From Brevundimonas sp. NIBR10 (GTDB taxonomy: Bacteria > Pseudomonadota > Alphaproteobacteria > Caulobacterales > Caulobacteraceae): a stretch of DNA of 64,000 nucleotides. How positions within the stretch are numbered: position 1 is the stretch's first letter; each line of letters opens with the position of its first letter. The stretch is from positions 3,077,501-3,141,500 of the forward strand of contig NZ_CP115464.1 of assembly GCF_027912515.1 (NCBI RefSeq), in the 5' to 3' direction. Both the position numbers and the translations under genes were made by a program. The notes under the pieces are model-generated. The model was not told the origin of the DNA, ran no database searches, and saw nothing but the letters and a program-made list of their open reading frames with translations. Positions 1-10,068 of this stretch are shown in pieces.

Positions 1-350
1 CGGCGAACGGTGCGCAAGGTTTCGCACCCCTGCAAACGGGCCAGCTGGAACGTCTCATGCACAAGGGCGTCTGCAATCGGCTGCGGGTTCATCAGGTCAA
101 AGGCCACGAGTCGGAGAATCTCCAGGCTGGGGCCTGCCCCCGGCACCGCGAGAATGCGATACAGAATCAGGCCGCAAACTCGCCCCATAGAGTTCCGTGC
201 GAGAAGAGCGCCACCCTGGATCGCGTCTCCGGAAAGCGCCTCAAGCTCTTCGTGCCACGCCGCCTCGTCGAACGGCGCGTGACCCAGCCGGGCCAGAACG
301 AGTCCATCGTCAAACTCATTCGGCTCAAGGGGCTTTACGACAATGGCCAT
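1..350 (-). CDS. GNAT-like N-acetyltransferase family protein, 3' end outside window
   Basis: An open minus-strand frame runs from an ATG at 350 off the left edge without a stop (about 116 residues visible). It starts MAIVVKPLEPNEFDDG and contains the strand-helix pattern LILYRIL, LEILRLVAFDL, then an amphipathic helix PIADALVHETFQLARLQGC, which resembles the central strands and alpha-3/alpha-4 of acetyltransferase folds. The assignment rests on secondary-structure pattern only and no acetyl-CoA loop is certain. It is divergent from the Fnr-type gene and shares with it an FNR-type palindrome 34 bases upstream of this start, so it may be oxygen regulated. Plus-strand frames over this stretch lack a ribosome site and are rejected. 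Confidence 0.6.
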   Translation of the reverse strand, partial: MAIVVKPLEPNEFDDGLVLARLGHAPFDEAAWHEELEALSGDAIQGGALLARNSMGRVCGLILYRILAVPGAGPSLEILRLVAFDLMNPQPIADALVHETFQLARLQGCETLRTVR

Positions 351-384
351 CTGCCGATTTTTGGCCCAGACTCATGTCGCCGCA

Positions 385-398
385 TTGATCTCGCTCAA
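385..398. promoter_or_regulatory. FNR/FixK-type box upstream of fnr
   Basis: TTGAT-CTCG-CTCAA matches the FNR/FixK consensus TTGAT-N4-ATCAA at nine of ten positions. It lies 54 bases before the fnr ATG and 34 bases before the divergent acetyltransferase-like gene, suggesting autoregulation and shared control. Confidence 0.7.
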
Positions 399-452
399 AC
401 ACCAAAGCCCTAGGCATTCGCCTACCCGTTCGACGACAAGGAGGACCTGAGC

Positions 453-1190
453 ATGCTGGAGCTGAAGTCCCTTCCCGCCGACTGCGCCGATCGTCGGCGA
501 AGCAATGCCTGCGACACCTGTGGCGCCCGACCCCTGAGCGTCTGTGCCAGCATCAACGATACCGATCTCAGCCGTCTCGATGCTCTGGCCGAGCACCTGG
601 CGTTGAACGTCGGGGACACCCTGATCCGTGCCGACGAACCGGCACGGCACGTGTTCAACATCACCTCGGGTTCGGTCAGGGTGTACAGATTGTTGTCCGA
701 TGGACGGCGCCAGATCACAGGCTTCCTGTTTGCCGGCGACTTTCTGGGCCTGGCCACAGGCGAGACCTATGTGTTCTCGGCTGAGGCGATCGAGCCGGTT
801 ACCGCCTGCCGCTTTCGCAAGACAGATTACCGTACGCTGATCCGTGAGACACCGACGCTGGAGGCGGCCCTGCTTGACAGAGCCAATCATGAGCTCGCGG
901 CGGCGCAGAACCAGATGCTGTTGCTGGGTCGCAAGACGGCCCTCGAACGCGTTTCGACCATCCTGCTGGAAATGCCGGCCCATGACCCTGCAAGACCGGG
1001 TCCGTCGGGCCACGTTCACCTTCCGATGACGCGCGCCGAAATCGCGGACTATCTCGGATTGACAATCGAGACCGTCAGCCGGGTCTTCACCCGGTTGAAG
1101 ACCCAGGGCGTGATCCGGCTGGTATCGCTGACCGAGGCCCGCATCGAACAACCGGACGTACTTCGCGCCCTGGCTGACGGAGACGCCTGA
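453..1190 (+). CDS. fnrL: Crp/Fnr-family regulator with Fe-S cysteines (FnrL-like)
   Basis: A 245-residue cytoplasmic oxygen-responsive transcription factor. The N-terminus carries Cys11, Cys20, Cys23 and Cys31 (CX2CX7C for the last three) and a further Cys119 follows the cyclic-nucleotide-binding-like beta-roll (about 40-130). This fits the Fnr type with a 4Fe-4S cluster rather than cysteine-poor FixK. The C-terminal winged helix has the recognition motif ETVSR, the E-SR signature that reads TTGA half-sites. A strong ribosome site AAGGAGGA precedes the ATG. Matching palindromes lie before this gene, hemN, ompW and ccoN/hemA, so these are probable targets. The spacing CX2CX7C differs from the CX2CX5C of E. 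coli Fnr; which four cysteines bind the cluster is not decided by sequence alone. Confidence 0.9.
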   Translation: MLELKSLPADCADRRRSNACDTCGARPLSVCASINDTDLSRLDALAEHLALNVGDTLIRADEPARHVFNITSGSVRVYRLLSDGRRQITGFLFAGDFLGLATGETYVFSAEAIEPVTACRFRKTDYRTLIRETPTLEAALLDRANHELAAAQNQMLLLGRKTALERVSTILLEMPAHDPARPGPSGHVHLPMTRAEIADYLGLTIETVSRVFTRLKTQGVIRLVSLTEARIEQPDVLRALADGDA

Positions 1191-1200
1191 CAGGCGTGGA

Positions 1201-1214
1201 TTGACCAAGGTCAA
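1201..1214. promoter_or_regulatory. FNR/FixK-type box upstream of hemN
   Basis: TTGAC-CAAG-GTCAA is a perfect palindrome of the FNR/FixK type (both T to C changes are symmetric). It starts 10 bases after the fnr stop and ends 72 bases before the hemN ATG, a placement suited to activation. Confidence 0.75.
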
Positions 1215-1286
1215 AGACGACCCATGTCGGCGACGTTAGTCGCGACATGATGTCGGTCGCGGGGATCGGCGCTACGGAGCCCGACC

Positions 1287-2681
1287 ATGACCCTGGCGAA
1301 CGCCGCCTGTGCCCAGACCCACCGCCATCTGCGGTCCACCGCCCTGATCGAACGCTACGACGCCAACCTGCCTCGCTACACCAGCTATCCCACGGCGGCG
1401 CAGTTCACCGCCCAGACAGACGCCGCCGACTGGGCGGACTGGCTGGCCCGGACTACCGCAGATGATGCGGCCTCGCTCTATGTTCACATCCCCTTTTGCC
1501 GGACGCTCTGCTTGTATTGCGCGTGCAATACGCGCGCGGTGAACCGGGCGGAGACGATCCGAAGCTACATTGATCTGCTTCTCGCGGAGGCGGGTCTGAC
1601 GGCGGCGGCGCTGGGTCGACGTCAACGGGTGTCACGCCTGCATCTGGGTGGAGGTACGCCCAACATGGTGGCCCCCGATGATCTGGATAGGCTGTTCAAC
1701 GGCCTGCGAGAAACCTTCGACCTTGTTCACCATGCCGAGATCGCAGCCGAACTCGATCCCTCAAGCCTGACCCGAAACTGGGTCCGCGCCGCTGCCCGAA
1801 ACGGCCTGAACCGCGCCAGCCTCGGGGTTCAGGATCTGTCGCCGAGGGTACAACGGGCGATCAATCGAATCGAACCTTTTGAAACCGTTGTCCGTGCCGC
1901 CGACTGGTTGTGGGACGCAGGCGTAGGTTCGCTCAACCTCGACCTGATGTACGGGCTTCCGCTGCAGACGCGGGACGACTTGCTGGCCACCCTGGACCAG
2001 GTGACGACGCTGAGGCCAGCGCGCATCGCCCTGTTCGGTTACGCCCATGTGCCGTGGATGAAACCCCATCAGAAACTCATCAACGACGCCGACCTTCCAG
2101 GCCGCTCCGAGCGGTTCGCCCAGAGCCAGGCCGCCGCGACCTATCTGATCGATGCGGGCTATCAGGCCGTGGGCCTCGACCATTTCGCCTTACCCACCGA
2201 CAGCCTCGCGATCGCCGCACGAACGGGGCGGCTGCATCGGAACTTTCAGGGTTATACGGACGATGACGCCTCGACCCTCATCGGTCTTGGTGCCTCGTCG
2301 ATTGGACGCACGGCGCAGGGTTATGTTCAGAACCATGCCATCGAGCGGGACTGGCGTGCCGCTGTGTCTGCCGGGACGCTCCCGATCGCGCGGGGATTGA
2401 CTCTGACGTCCGATGACCGGCGACGCGCCGAGGTCATCGAACGGCTGATGTGCGACCTCTCGGTCAGTCTTCCCGAGATCGAAGGTATCCATGGCCCGGC
2501 TCCGGACAGGTTCTCCGCCGCCCTTGCCAGGTTGGTGCCACTGATCGGTGACGGCCTCGTGGTCTGCGATGACCGCCTGATCTCGGTGACGGACCTTGGC
2601 CGGCCGTTCGTGCGTCTTGTCTGTGCCGCCTTTGACACGTCATTGGCATCCGTCACCGGGCGACACGGTCGGATGATCTGA
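1287..2681 (+). CDS. hemN: Oxygen-independent coproporphyrinogen III oxidase
   Basis: A 464-residue radical-SAM enzyme that decarboxylates coproporphyrinogen III to protoporphyrinogen IX without oxygen. The motif HIPFCRTLCLYCACN carries the cluster cysteines Cys71, Cys75 and Cys78 with Cys80 following, as in HemN (CX3CX2CXC), and the preceding PRYTSYPTA segment is typical. GGGTPN and the C-terminal HemN domain are present. Length matches the family (about 450-460). It lies directly after the Fnr-type gene with an FNR box between them, so it is probably induced at low oxygen to feed haem to the cbb3 oxidase encoded downstream. Confidence 0.96.
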   Translation: MTLANAACAQTHRHLRSTALIERYDANLPRYTSYPTAAQFTAQTDAADWADWLARTTADDAASLYVHIPFCRTLCLYCACNTRAVNRAETIRSYIDLLLAEAGLTAAALGRRQRVSRLHLGGGTPNMVAPDDLDRLFNGLRETFDLVHHAEIAAELDPSSLTRNWVRAAARNGLNRASLGVQDLSPRVQRAINRIEPFETVVRAADWLWDAGVGSLNLDLMYGLPLQTRDDLLATLDQVTTLRPARIALFGYAHVPWMKPHQKLINDADLPGRSERFAQSQAAATYLIDAGYQAVGLDHFALPTDSLAIAARTGRLHRNFQGYTDDDASTLIGLGASSIGRTAQGYVQNHAIERDWRAAVSAGTLPIARGLTLTSDDRRRAEVIERLMCDLSVSLPEIEGIHGPAPDRFSAALARLVPLIGDGLVVCDDRLISVTDLGRPFVRLVCAAFDTSLASVTGRHGRMI

Positions 2682-2684
2682 CCT

Positions 2685-2698
2685 TTGCGATGGATCAA
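2685..2698. promoter_or_regulatory. FNR/FixK-type box upstream of ompW
   Basis: TTGCG-ATGG-ATCAA matches TTGAT-N4-ATCAA at eight of ten positions. The left half-site TTGCG is identical to that of the ccoN/hemA box. It ends 86 bases before the ompW ATG and overlaps the end of the hemN region. Confidence 0.6.
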
Positions 2699-2784
2699 GG
2701 CAACCGGCGGCACGCAAGATCACACCGTGCCCGACGCCTCCAACCGGACGCATTCCGCGACCGGGCCGCGTCGTGGATCTCAAG

Positions 2785-3450
2785 ATGCGCTCGTACAACT
2801 CCCTCAGGATCGCCGCCCTCGGAGGCGGCATCGCCCTCGCCCTGCTTGCTGCTGTTCCAGCTTCCGCACAGGACTGGCAGGTCGCCCAAAAGGGCGACTG
2901 GATCGTCACGGGTCGGATTACCGATGTAGCCTCCGGTGCCGACGACGCCATCACCACAGCCTCCGGAACCGGGACAGGCCTGCACGTGGACGTCGGCTAT
3001 GACGTCATGCCCACCCTCGGCTTTACCTATTTCCTGACTGACAATATCTCGATCGAGGCGATCCTTGGCGCAACACAACACGAGATCCGGGCCCAGGGCG
3101 GCACGACGAATGTCGCGGTTCACGAGACCTGGGTGCTGCCGCCCGTCGTCACGCTGCAGTATCGACCAGTCCCCGAAGCGCGCGTCAGTCCCTATGTCGG
3201 CGCAGGGCTCAACTACATGCTGTTCTTCAGCGGTGAGGACAAGAACGGCTTCGACGTAAAACTGGACGACGGCGTCGGCTATGCTTTGCAGGCGGGCGCG
3301 GACATTGCCGTGTCGGGCCCGTGGACAGTCAACCTGGACGTCAAGAAGGTCTGGTTCAATACCGACGCCAGCATCAATGGCGGCACGCTGAAGAGCGACG
3401 TGAACCTTGATCCCTGGGTCATCTCCCTCGGTATCGGCCGCAAGTTCTGA
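2785..3450 (+). CDS. ompW: OmpW family outer membrane protein
   Basis: A 221-residue protein with a signal peptide (MRSYNSLRIAALGGG, then a hydrophobic stretch ending ASA) followed by an OmpW-type eight-strand barrel: repeated amphipathic strands such as LGFTYFLTDNISIEAILG and VSPYVGAGLNYMLFFSG, and a C-terminal phenylalanine (GIGRKF). OmpW proteins are small outer-membrane channels for hydrophobic compounds and are often induced by Fnr-type regulators. An in-frame GTG lies 12 bases earlier at 2773, but the ATG gives the cleaner signal peptide. It converges with hemA across a perfect hairpin. Confidence 0.88.
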   Translation: MRSYNSLRIAALGGGIALALLAAVPASAQDWQVAQKGDWIVTGRITDVASGADDAITTASGTGTGLHVDVGYDVMPTLGFTYFLTDNISIEAILGATQHEIRAQGGTTNVAVHETWVLPPVVTLQYRPVPEARVSPYVGAGLNYMLFFSGEDKNGFDVKLDDGVGYALQAGADIAVSGPWTVNLDVKKVWFNTDASINGGTLKSDVNLDPWVISLGIGRKF

Positions 3451-3460
3451 TCGCATGCGC

Positions 3461-3483
3461 GACGGCCGTCCCGGACGGCCGTC
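3461..3483. terminator. Hairpin between convergent ompW and hemA
   Basis: GACGGCCGTC, loop CCG, then GACGGCCGTC form a perfect 10-base-pair stem between the convergent stops. It probably ends transcription in both directions; the following T-run is weak. Confidence 0.65.
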
Positions 3484-3496
3484 GTTGCTTCCGCCA

Positions 3497-4744
3497 TCAA
3501 GCCGCCGCCGGCATCCGGGCGATGTGGCAGTGGGTCCAGAGCTTGTCCATGGCGCTGACCAGGGCGTCCATCATGCCGTCGTCGTGGTTCGGCGAGGGGG
3601 TGAAGCGCAGGCGTTCGGTGCCTTTGGGGACGGTCGGATAGTTGATCGGCTGGACATAGACGCCGAACTCTTCGAGCAGCATGTCCGAGATCATCTTGGT
3701 GTGAACCGGGTCGCCGACGAAGACCGGGACGATGTGGCTTTCGCTCGGCATGACCGGGATGCCGGCGGCGGCGAAGCGGTCCTTGAGCGTCTGGGCGCGC
3801 TCCTGATGGGCGACGCGCAGTTCGGGGTGGGCCTTCAGGTGACGCACCGAGGCCAGGGCCCCGGCGGTCAGGGCGGGCGGCAGGGACGTCGTGAAGATGA
3901 AGCCGGAGGCCCACGACCGCACAGCGTCGATGATCACGGCATCGGCGGCGATGTATCCGCCCATGACCCCGATGGCCTTGCCCAGGGTGCATTCGACGAT
4001 GTCGATGCCGTCGAGCACCCCGTCGCGTTCGGCGACGCCCGCGCCGGTCGCGCCGTACAGGCCGACCGCATGGACCTCGTCGAGATAGGTCATGGCACCG
4101 TACTTTTTCGCCAGCGCGATCGTGCCCTTCAGGTCGGCGATGTCGCCGTCCATCGAATAGACGCTCTCGAAGGCGATCAGCTTGGGCGCATCGGCGGGGG
4201 CCGAGGCCAGCAGGCTTTCGAGGTGTTCGAGGTCGTTGTGCAGGAAGACGTGGCGTTCGCCGCCGCCATTCCTGATGCCGGCGATCATAGAGGCGTGGTT
4301 CAGCGAATCGGAGAAGGTGATCAGGCCCGGCAGGATGCGTTGCAGGGTCGTCAGCGTCGCCTCGTTGGCCACATAGCCCGAGGTCATCAGCAGGGCGGCT
4401 TCCTTCTGGTGCCAGCTGGCCAGCTCGGCTTCCAGATCGACGGCCGAACGCGTGGTGCCCGAGATGTTGCGCGTGCCGCCGGCACCGGCACCCACGGCGT
4501 CGATCTCGGCCTGCATGGCCTCGAGCACCGCCGGATGCTGGCCCATGCCGAGATAGTCGTTCGAGCACCAGATGACGACGTCCTGCTCGGTCCCGTCGTC
4601 ACGGCGGAGCACGGCCCTGGGGAACTGACCACGAACGCGCTTCAGATCGGCGAAGACGCGGTATCGCCCCTCGCCCTTGACCTGGTCGACTGCGGATTCG
4701 AATGCGGCCTTGTAGTCGAAAAGGCTGTTCGCGGTGGAGATCAT
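3497..4744 (-). CDS. hemA: 5-aminolevulinate synthase
   Basis: A 415-residue PLP enzyme that condenses glycine and succinyl-CoA to 5-aminolevulinate, the first step of haem synthesis in alphaproteobacteria (Shemin pathway). Visible are FDYKAAFE at the N-terminus, [12 protein letters not shown], the PLP motif [11 protein letters not shown] (Asp222, His225) and the Schiff-base lysine in TLGKAIG (Lys256). The ATG at 4744 is chosen because it gives the family length and has GGAGCGG about ten bases upstream; a longer reading would overlap the previous gene. Its ATGA overlaps the stop of the small membrane-protein gene, so the two are translationally coupled and share the FNR box at 5048. Confidence 0.95.
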   Translation of the reverse strand: MISTANSLFDYKAAFESAVDQVKGEGRYRVFADLKRVRGQFPRAVLRRDDGTEQDVVIWCSNDYLGMGQHPAVLEAMQAEIDAVGAGAGGTRNISGTTRSAVDLEAELASWHQKEAALLMTSGYVANEATLTTLQRILPGLITFSDSLNHASMIAGIRNGGGERHVFLHNDLEHLESLLASAPADAPKLIAFESVYSMDGDIADLKGTIALAKKYGAMTYLDEVHAVGLYGATGAGVAERDGVLDGIDIVECTLGKAIGVMGGYIAADAVIIDAVRSWASGFIFTTSLPPALTAGALASVRHLKAHPELRVAHQERAQTLKDRFAAAGIPVMPSESHIVPVFVGDPVHTKMISDMLLEEFGVYVQPINYPTVPKGTERLRFTPSPNHDDGMMDALVSAMDKLWTHCHIARMPAAA

Positions 4745-5001
4745 GCTGCAACACCGCTCCGACGACCCGCTCGCAGGAGATCGAAGCTCGCCCCGCCGGC
4801 GATCGCGGCGACGGCCAGCGCCGCCAGGGCCGCGAAACAGGCACTGCAGTGACCCGTACCGGGTCCGCAAAGGCTGGCCTTGAACGCCATGTGATCAAGG
4901 GCACAGAGGCCCAGAACCACGGCGAGGGCCGCCGAGGACGCCGCGATAACGAGCAACCCTCCCACAAGAATTCGGCGCTCTTGATCTGTGATGTCTGGCA
5001 T
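4741..5001 (-). CDS. Small membrane protein coupled to hemA
   Basis: An 86-residue protein with two hydrophobic helices (about residues 12-35 and 54-72) separated by a loop [11 protein letters not shown] carrying three cysteines. It ends [10 protein letters not shown], with the stop overlapping the hemA start (ATGA). I do not recognise a family. The position in an apparently Fnr-controlled haem operon and the cysteine loop facing one side of the membrane suggest a role linked to haem or metal handling or redox state, but this is inference. The divergent cco promoter shares its upstream region. Confidence 0.7.
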   Translation of the reverse strand: MPDITDQERRILVGGLLVIAASSAALAVVLGLCALDHMAFKASLCGPGTGHCSACFAALAALAVAAIAGGASFDLLRAGRRSGVAA

Positions 5002-5047
5002 TTCGGGTCTCCGCCGATCATCACACCCTGAACGCCGCCACCACGCT

Positions 5048-5061
5048 TTGCGCTAGATCAA
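5048..5061. promoter_or_regulatory. FNR/FixK-type box between hemA operon and cco operon
   Basis: TTGCG-CTAG-ATCAA (eight of ten to consensus) lies 50 bases before the ccoN ATG and 46 bases before the small membrane-protein gene on the other strand. One site could therefore serve both divergent units. Confidence 0.7.
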
Positions 5062-5111
5062 AGCCGGTCCTGCTGCGTTGCGTCAAACCCCCCCGAGACA
5101 AGGGGGCGTGA

Positions 5112-6770
<1,659 letters not shown>

Positions 6771-6778
6771 GGATCGCC

Positions 6779-7516
6779 ATGTGGAAGAAACACGGACCGC
6801 TTGAGCGGCACTCCCTGTTGCTGATGATCGGCATCGTCATCGTCGTCTCCATCGGCGGCATCGTCGAGATCGCGCCCCTGTTCTGGGTCGAGAGCACGAT
6901 CGAAAAGGTCGAAGGCGTTCGCCCCTACACGCCGCTCGAGCTCGCCGGTCGCGACGTCTATATCTCCGAGGGTTGCTACAGCTGCCATTCGCAGATGATC
7001 CGGCCCCTGCGCGATGAGGTCGAACGCTATGGGCATTACAGCCTGGCCGCCGAGAGCATGTATGACCATCCGTTCCAGTGGGGGTCCAAACGGACGGGGC
7101 CGGACCTGGCCCGCGTCGGCGGCAAATACTCCAACGAGTGGCACCGCGAGCATCTGAGCGACCCACGGGCCGTCGTGCCCGAGTCGAACATGCCTCCCTA
7201 CCTGTTCCTGGCTGATCAGGACCTGGATCTGCATGCCATCCGCGCCAAGCTGGCGACCATGCGAACAGTGGGCGTGCCCTACACCGATGATCAGATCGCG
7301 AACGCCGAAGCGGACGCACTGGCGCAGGTCGATCCCTATGCCAGCGAGACCTCGGCGCTTCGTGGTCGCTATGGCCCCCGCATCGTTCAAGGCGATTTCG
7401 ACGGTGACCCGGCGCGTCTGACCAAGATGGACGCCCTGATCGCCTACCTTCAGCAACTCGGCACGATGGTGGATTTCCGAACCTTCCAGGCCGAAGACCC
7501 GGACAACATGCGATGA
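6779..7516 (+). CDS. ccoO: cbb3 oxidase mono-haem cytochrome c subunit
   Basis: A 245-residue membrane-anchored cytochrome. One N-terminal helix (about 14-36) anchors it and the haem motif CYSCH (Cys66, Cys69, His70) follows; NMPPYLFL supplies a likely axial methionine region. It passes electrons from CcoP to CcoN. The start [12 protein letters not shown] is typical for CcoO and lies 8 bases after the ccoN stop; GAGGATCGCC gives the ribosome site. Its stop overlaps the ccoQ start (ATGA). Confidence 0.96.
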   Translation: MWKKHGPLERHSLLLMIGIVIVVSIGGIVEIAPLFWVESTIEKVEGVRPYTPLELAGRDVYISEGCYSCHSQMIRPLRDEVERYGHYSLAAESMYDHPFQWGSKRTGPDLARVGGKYSNEWHREHLSDPRAVVPESNMPPYLFLADQDLDLHAIRAKLATMRTVGVPYTDDQIANAEADALAQVDPYASETSALRGRYGPRIVQGDFDGDPARLTKMDALIAYLQQLGTMVDFRTFQAEDPDNMR

Positions 7517-7686
7517 GCGGCCTCGACTACGAGACTGTGGCCCGCTTCGCCCAGCAAGGCGGTCTGATCTACTTCGGCGCGATCTTTTTCGCCGGGATCG
7601 GCTACGCCCTGTGGCCCCGTAACGGCGAGGCCTTCCGCCGCCTTGCCCAACTCCCGCTCGAGAAGGACGAGGACGACCATGTCTGA
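7513..7686 (+). CDS. ccoQ: cbb3 oxidase small subunit
   Basis: A 57-residue single-span membrane protein: [17 protein letters not shown], a helix [17 protein letters not shown], then a charged tail. Length, order between ccoO and ccoP, and the aromatic-rich end of the helix identify CcoQ/FixQ, which stabilises the oxidase. It overlaps ccoO by 4 bases and ccoP by 8 bases. Confidence 0.9.
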   Translation: MSGLDYETVARFAQQGGLIYFGAIFFAGIGYALWPRNGEAFRRLAQLPLEKDEDDHV

Positions 7687-8581
7687 ACGCGAGCGCGACG
7701 AACATTCCGGCGTGGATACGACCGGGCATGAATGGGACGGCATCAAGGAGCTGGACAGTCCCCTGCCCCGCTGGTGGCCCTGGGTCTTCTATGCCTGCAT
7801 CGCCTTCTCGATCGTTTACTGGGTCCTGATGCCGGCATGGCCGGGGATCAGCGGCTACACGCCCGGAATTCTGAAGCAGTCCGACAGGGCCGCTGTGGCC
7901 CAGGACCTGAACGCCCTTCACGTGCAGCGGGGCCAGGGCGACGCGATGCTCGCTTCGGCGTCCCTGCAGCAGATCGAGGCGGATCCCGAACTCCAGGCCC
8001 ATGCCCTGGCCGTCGGTCAGTCCGTGTTCGGCGACAACTGCGCCAGTTGCCACGGTGCCGGCGGCGGCGGGGTGAAGGGCTATCCCAATCTGCGCGACGA
8101 CGTCTGGCTTTGGGGCGGTTCGCTCGAGGAGATCGAGCACACCCTCCGGGTCGGTGTCCGGTCCGGGCATGTCAATACCAGGACATCCCAGATGCCGGCC
8201 TTCGGACGTGACGGACTGCTTCAGCCGGCCCAGATCGCCGACCTGACCGAATATGTCGTCAACCTCTCGGGTCGCCCGGCCGACGCCCAGGCCGTCGCTC
8301 GCGCCACGACCCTGTTCGCCGACAACTGCGCCGCCTGCCACATGCCGACAGGCGTCGGGTCACGCGCCCTGGGCGCGCCGAACCTGACCGACCGCGAATG
8401 GCTGAACGGGTCGGATCGGACCGCGATCACCAGTCAGCTCCACAACGGCCGGAACGGGGTCATGCCGACCTGGGAAGGCCGCTTCTCGCCCGACGTGATC
8501 AAGGCTCTGGCGGTCTATGTCCACGTGAACGCCGGTGGGGGCGAACCCTCGGTCACGAAAGTCGAAGTCCCGACCCCATGA
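7679..8581 (+). CDS. ccoP: cbb3 oxidase di-haem cytochrome c subunit
   Basis: A 300-residue protein with an N-terminal segment GHEWDGIKELDSPLPRWW typical of CcoP, a membrane helix (about 33-52), and two cytochrome c domains with CASCH (121-125) and CAACH (217-221). It accepts electrons from the bc1 complex or soluble cytochromes. The ATG at 7679 is the one that starts MSERERDEH; the coding region overlaps ccoQ by 8 bases and its stop overlaps ccoG (ATGA). Confidence 0.96.
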   Translation: MSERERDEHSGVDTTGHEWDGIKELDSPLPRWWPWVFYACIAFSIVYWVLMPAWPGISGYTPGILKQSDRAAVAQDLNALHVQRGQGDAMLASASLQQIEADPELQAHALAVGQSVFGDNCASCHGAGGGGVKGYPNLRDDVWLWGGSLEEIEHTLRVGVRSGHVNTRTSQMPAFGRDGLLQPAQIADLTEYVVNLSGRPADAQAVARATTLFADNCAACHMPTGVGSRALGAPNLTDREWLNGSDRTAITSQLHNGRNGVMPTWEGRFSPDVIKALAVYVHVNAGGGEPSVTKVEVPTP

Positions 8582-10068
8582 CCGTCCTGATCGACCGGAC
8601 CCGCCCGAAGACGCCGAACGCGGGTCCGGTTTCCGTCGCCGAACGCCAGCGTGAGAAGGCGCGGCCGACGGGGCTCTACAAGGCGCGGACGCCCATCTAT
8701 CCCAAGCTGGTGCACGGTCCGTGGCGCTGGCTGAAATGGGCGCTGCTGATCGTCATGCTGGCAATCTACTACGTCACGCCGTGGATCCGCTGGGAGCGTC
8801 CGGGTGCCTTGCCGGATCAGGCCGTGCTGGTCGATTTCGACGGCGGGCGGTTCTATTTCTTCATGATCCAGCTGTGGCCCCAGGAGGTCTATTTCATCAC
8901 CGGATTGCTGGTGATGTCGGCGCTGGCCCTGTTCCTGGTGACGGCCCTGTTCGGCAGACTTTGGTGCGGATATGCCTGTCCGCAAACGGTATGGACCGAC
9001 CTTTACATCCACGTCGAGCGGTTGTTAGAGGGCGACCGCAACGCCCGCATGCGCCTCGACGCGGCGCCCATGTCTTTCGACAAGCTGTGGCGCAAGGCGG
9101 GCAAGCACGCGGTCTGGATCGGCATCGCCTTCGGCACCGGCGGGGCCTGGATCTTCTATTTCCATGATGCGCCGCAGCTGATCCGGACTTTCTGGGTCGG
9201 GACCGCGCCGTTGACCGCCTATGTGTCGTGCGCGATCCTGACCTTCACGACCTATGTCTTCGCCGGCCACATGCGCGAGCAGGTCTGCACCTACATGTGC
9301 CCCTGGCCCCGGATCCAGGGCGCCATGCTGGACGACCAGTCCTTCCAGGTCACCTATCGCTACGACCGTGGCGAACCGCGGGGTGCACACAAGAAGGCCG
9401 AGACCTGGGCTGGCAGAGGCGACTGCATCGACTGCAACCAGTGCGTGGTCGCCTGTCCGATGGGCATCGACATCCGCAAGGGCGCTCAGCTGGAATGCAT
9501 CAACTGCGGCCTGTGCATCGATGCCTGCGATGAGATCATGGATCGGGTGGAGCGTCCACGCGGGTTGATCGCCTTTGACACGGACGCGGCCGTGGCGGCC
9601 CGGTGCGAGGGGCGCAAGCCGCAACATCGGCTTCTGCGTCCCCGGACCCTCTATTACGGCGGGGCCCTGGTGTTGATCGGCGGCCTGATGATCTGGGGTC
9701 TGAGCCGCCGCGAACAGATCGTCGTCCACGCTCTGCGCGACCGGAATCCGGCCTATGTCCGACTGCACGACGGGGCGGTTCGCAACGGCTATACGCTCAA
9801 GATCGCCAACCATGGCTTCGAGGCCGCAAGGGTGGAGATCCGCTATGCGGGGGTTCCCAATGCCGTTCTGAACCATCCCGGCCAGGCCGGCCAGGGCCCG
9901 CTCGTCGTCGATGTGGCTCCGAACCGCGTGACGCCGCTTCGGCTGTTCGTGACCGTGCCCGCCGGCGCGCCCGAAGAGGGGAGCCGGGACGCGACCTTCG
10001 CGGTAATCTCCGGCGATCGGACTCGCAGCGTTGAAACGGCCTTCGAATATGGGAGCCCCCCGCAATGA
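8578..10068 (+). CDS. ccoG: Cytochrome c oxidase accessory protein CcoG
   Basis: A 496-residue polyferredoxin-like membrane protein (RdxA/FixG family) that helps supply copper to the cbb3 centre by reducing Cu(II). Several membrane helices precede a region with CGYACPQTVW, CTYMCPWPRIQG and two ferredoxin motifs, CIDCNQCVVACP near residue 283 and CINCGLCIDACD near 307. A further helix (GALVLIGGLMIWGL) leads to a C-terminal immunoglobulin-like domain, as usual for FixG. It overlaps ccoP and ccoH by 4 bases each. Confidence 0.95.
   Translation: MTVLIDRTRPKTPNAGPVSVAERQREKARPTGLYKARTPIYPKLVHGPWRWLKWALLIVMLAIYYVTPWIRWERPGALPDQAVLVDFDGGRFYFFMIQLWPQEVYFITGLLVMSALALFLVTALFGRLWCGYACPQTVWTDLYIHVERLLEGDRNARMRLDAAPMSFDKLWRKAGKHAVWIGIAFGTGGAWIFYFHDAPQLIRTFWVGTAPLTAYVSCAILTFTTYVFAGHMREQVCTYMCPWPRIQGAMLDDQSFQVTYRYDRGEPRGAHKKAETWAGRGDCIDCNQCVVACPMGIDIRKGAQLECINCGLCIDACDEIMDRVERPRGLIAFDTDAAVAARCEGRKPQHRLLRPRTLYYGGALVLIGGLMIWGLSRREQIVVHALRDRNPAYVRLHDGAVRNGYTLKIANHGFEAARVEIRYAGVPNAVLNHPGQAGQGPLVVDVAPNRVTPLRLFVTVPAGAPEEGSRDATFAVISGDRTRSVETAFEYGSPPQ

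Noticed and set aside
10..413. Plus-strand open frames at the left end
   Set aside because: They overlap the minus-strand acetyltransferase-like frame, lack ribosome sites and have compositions typical of antisense reading.
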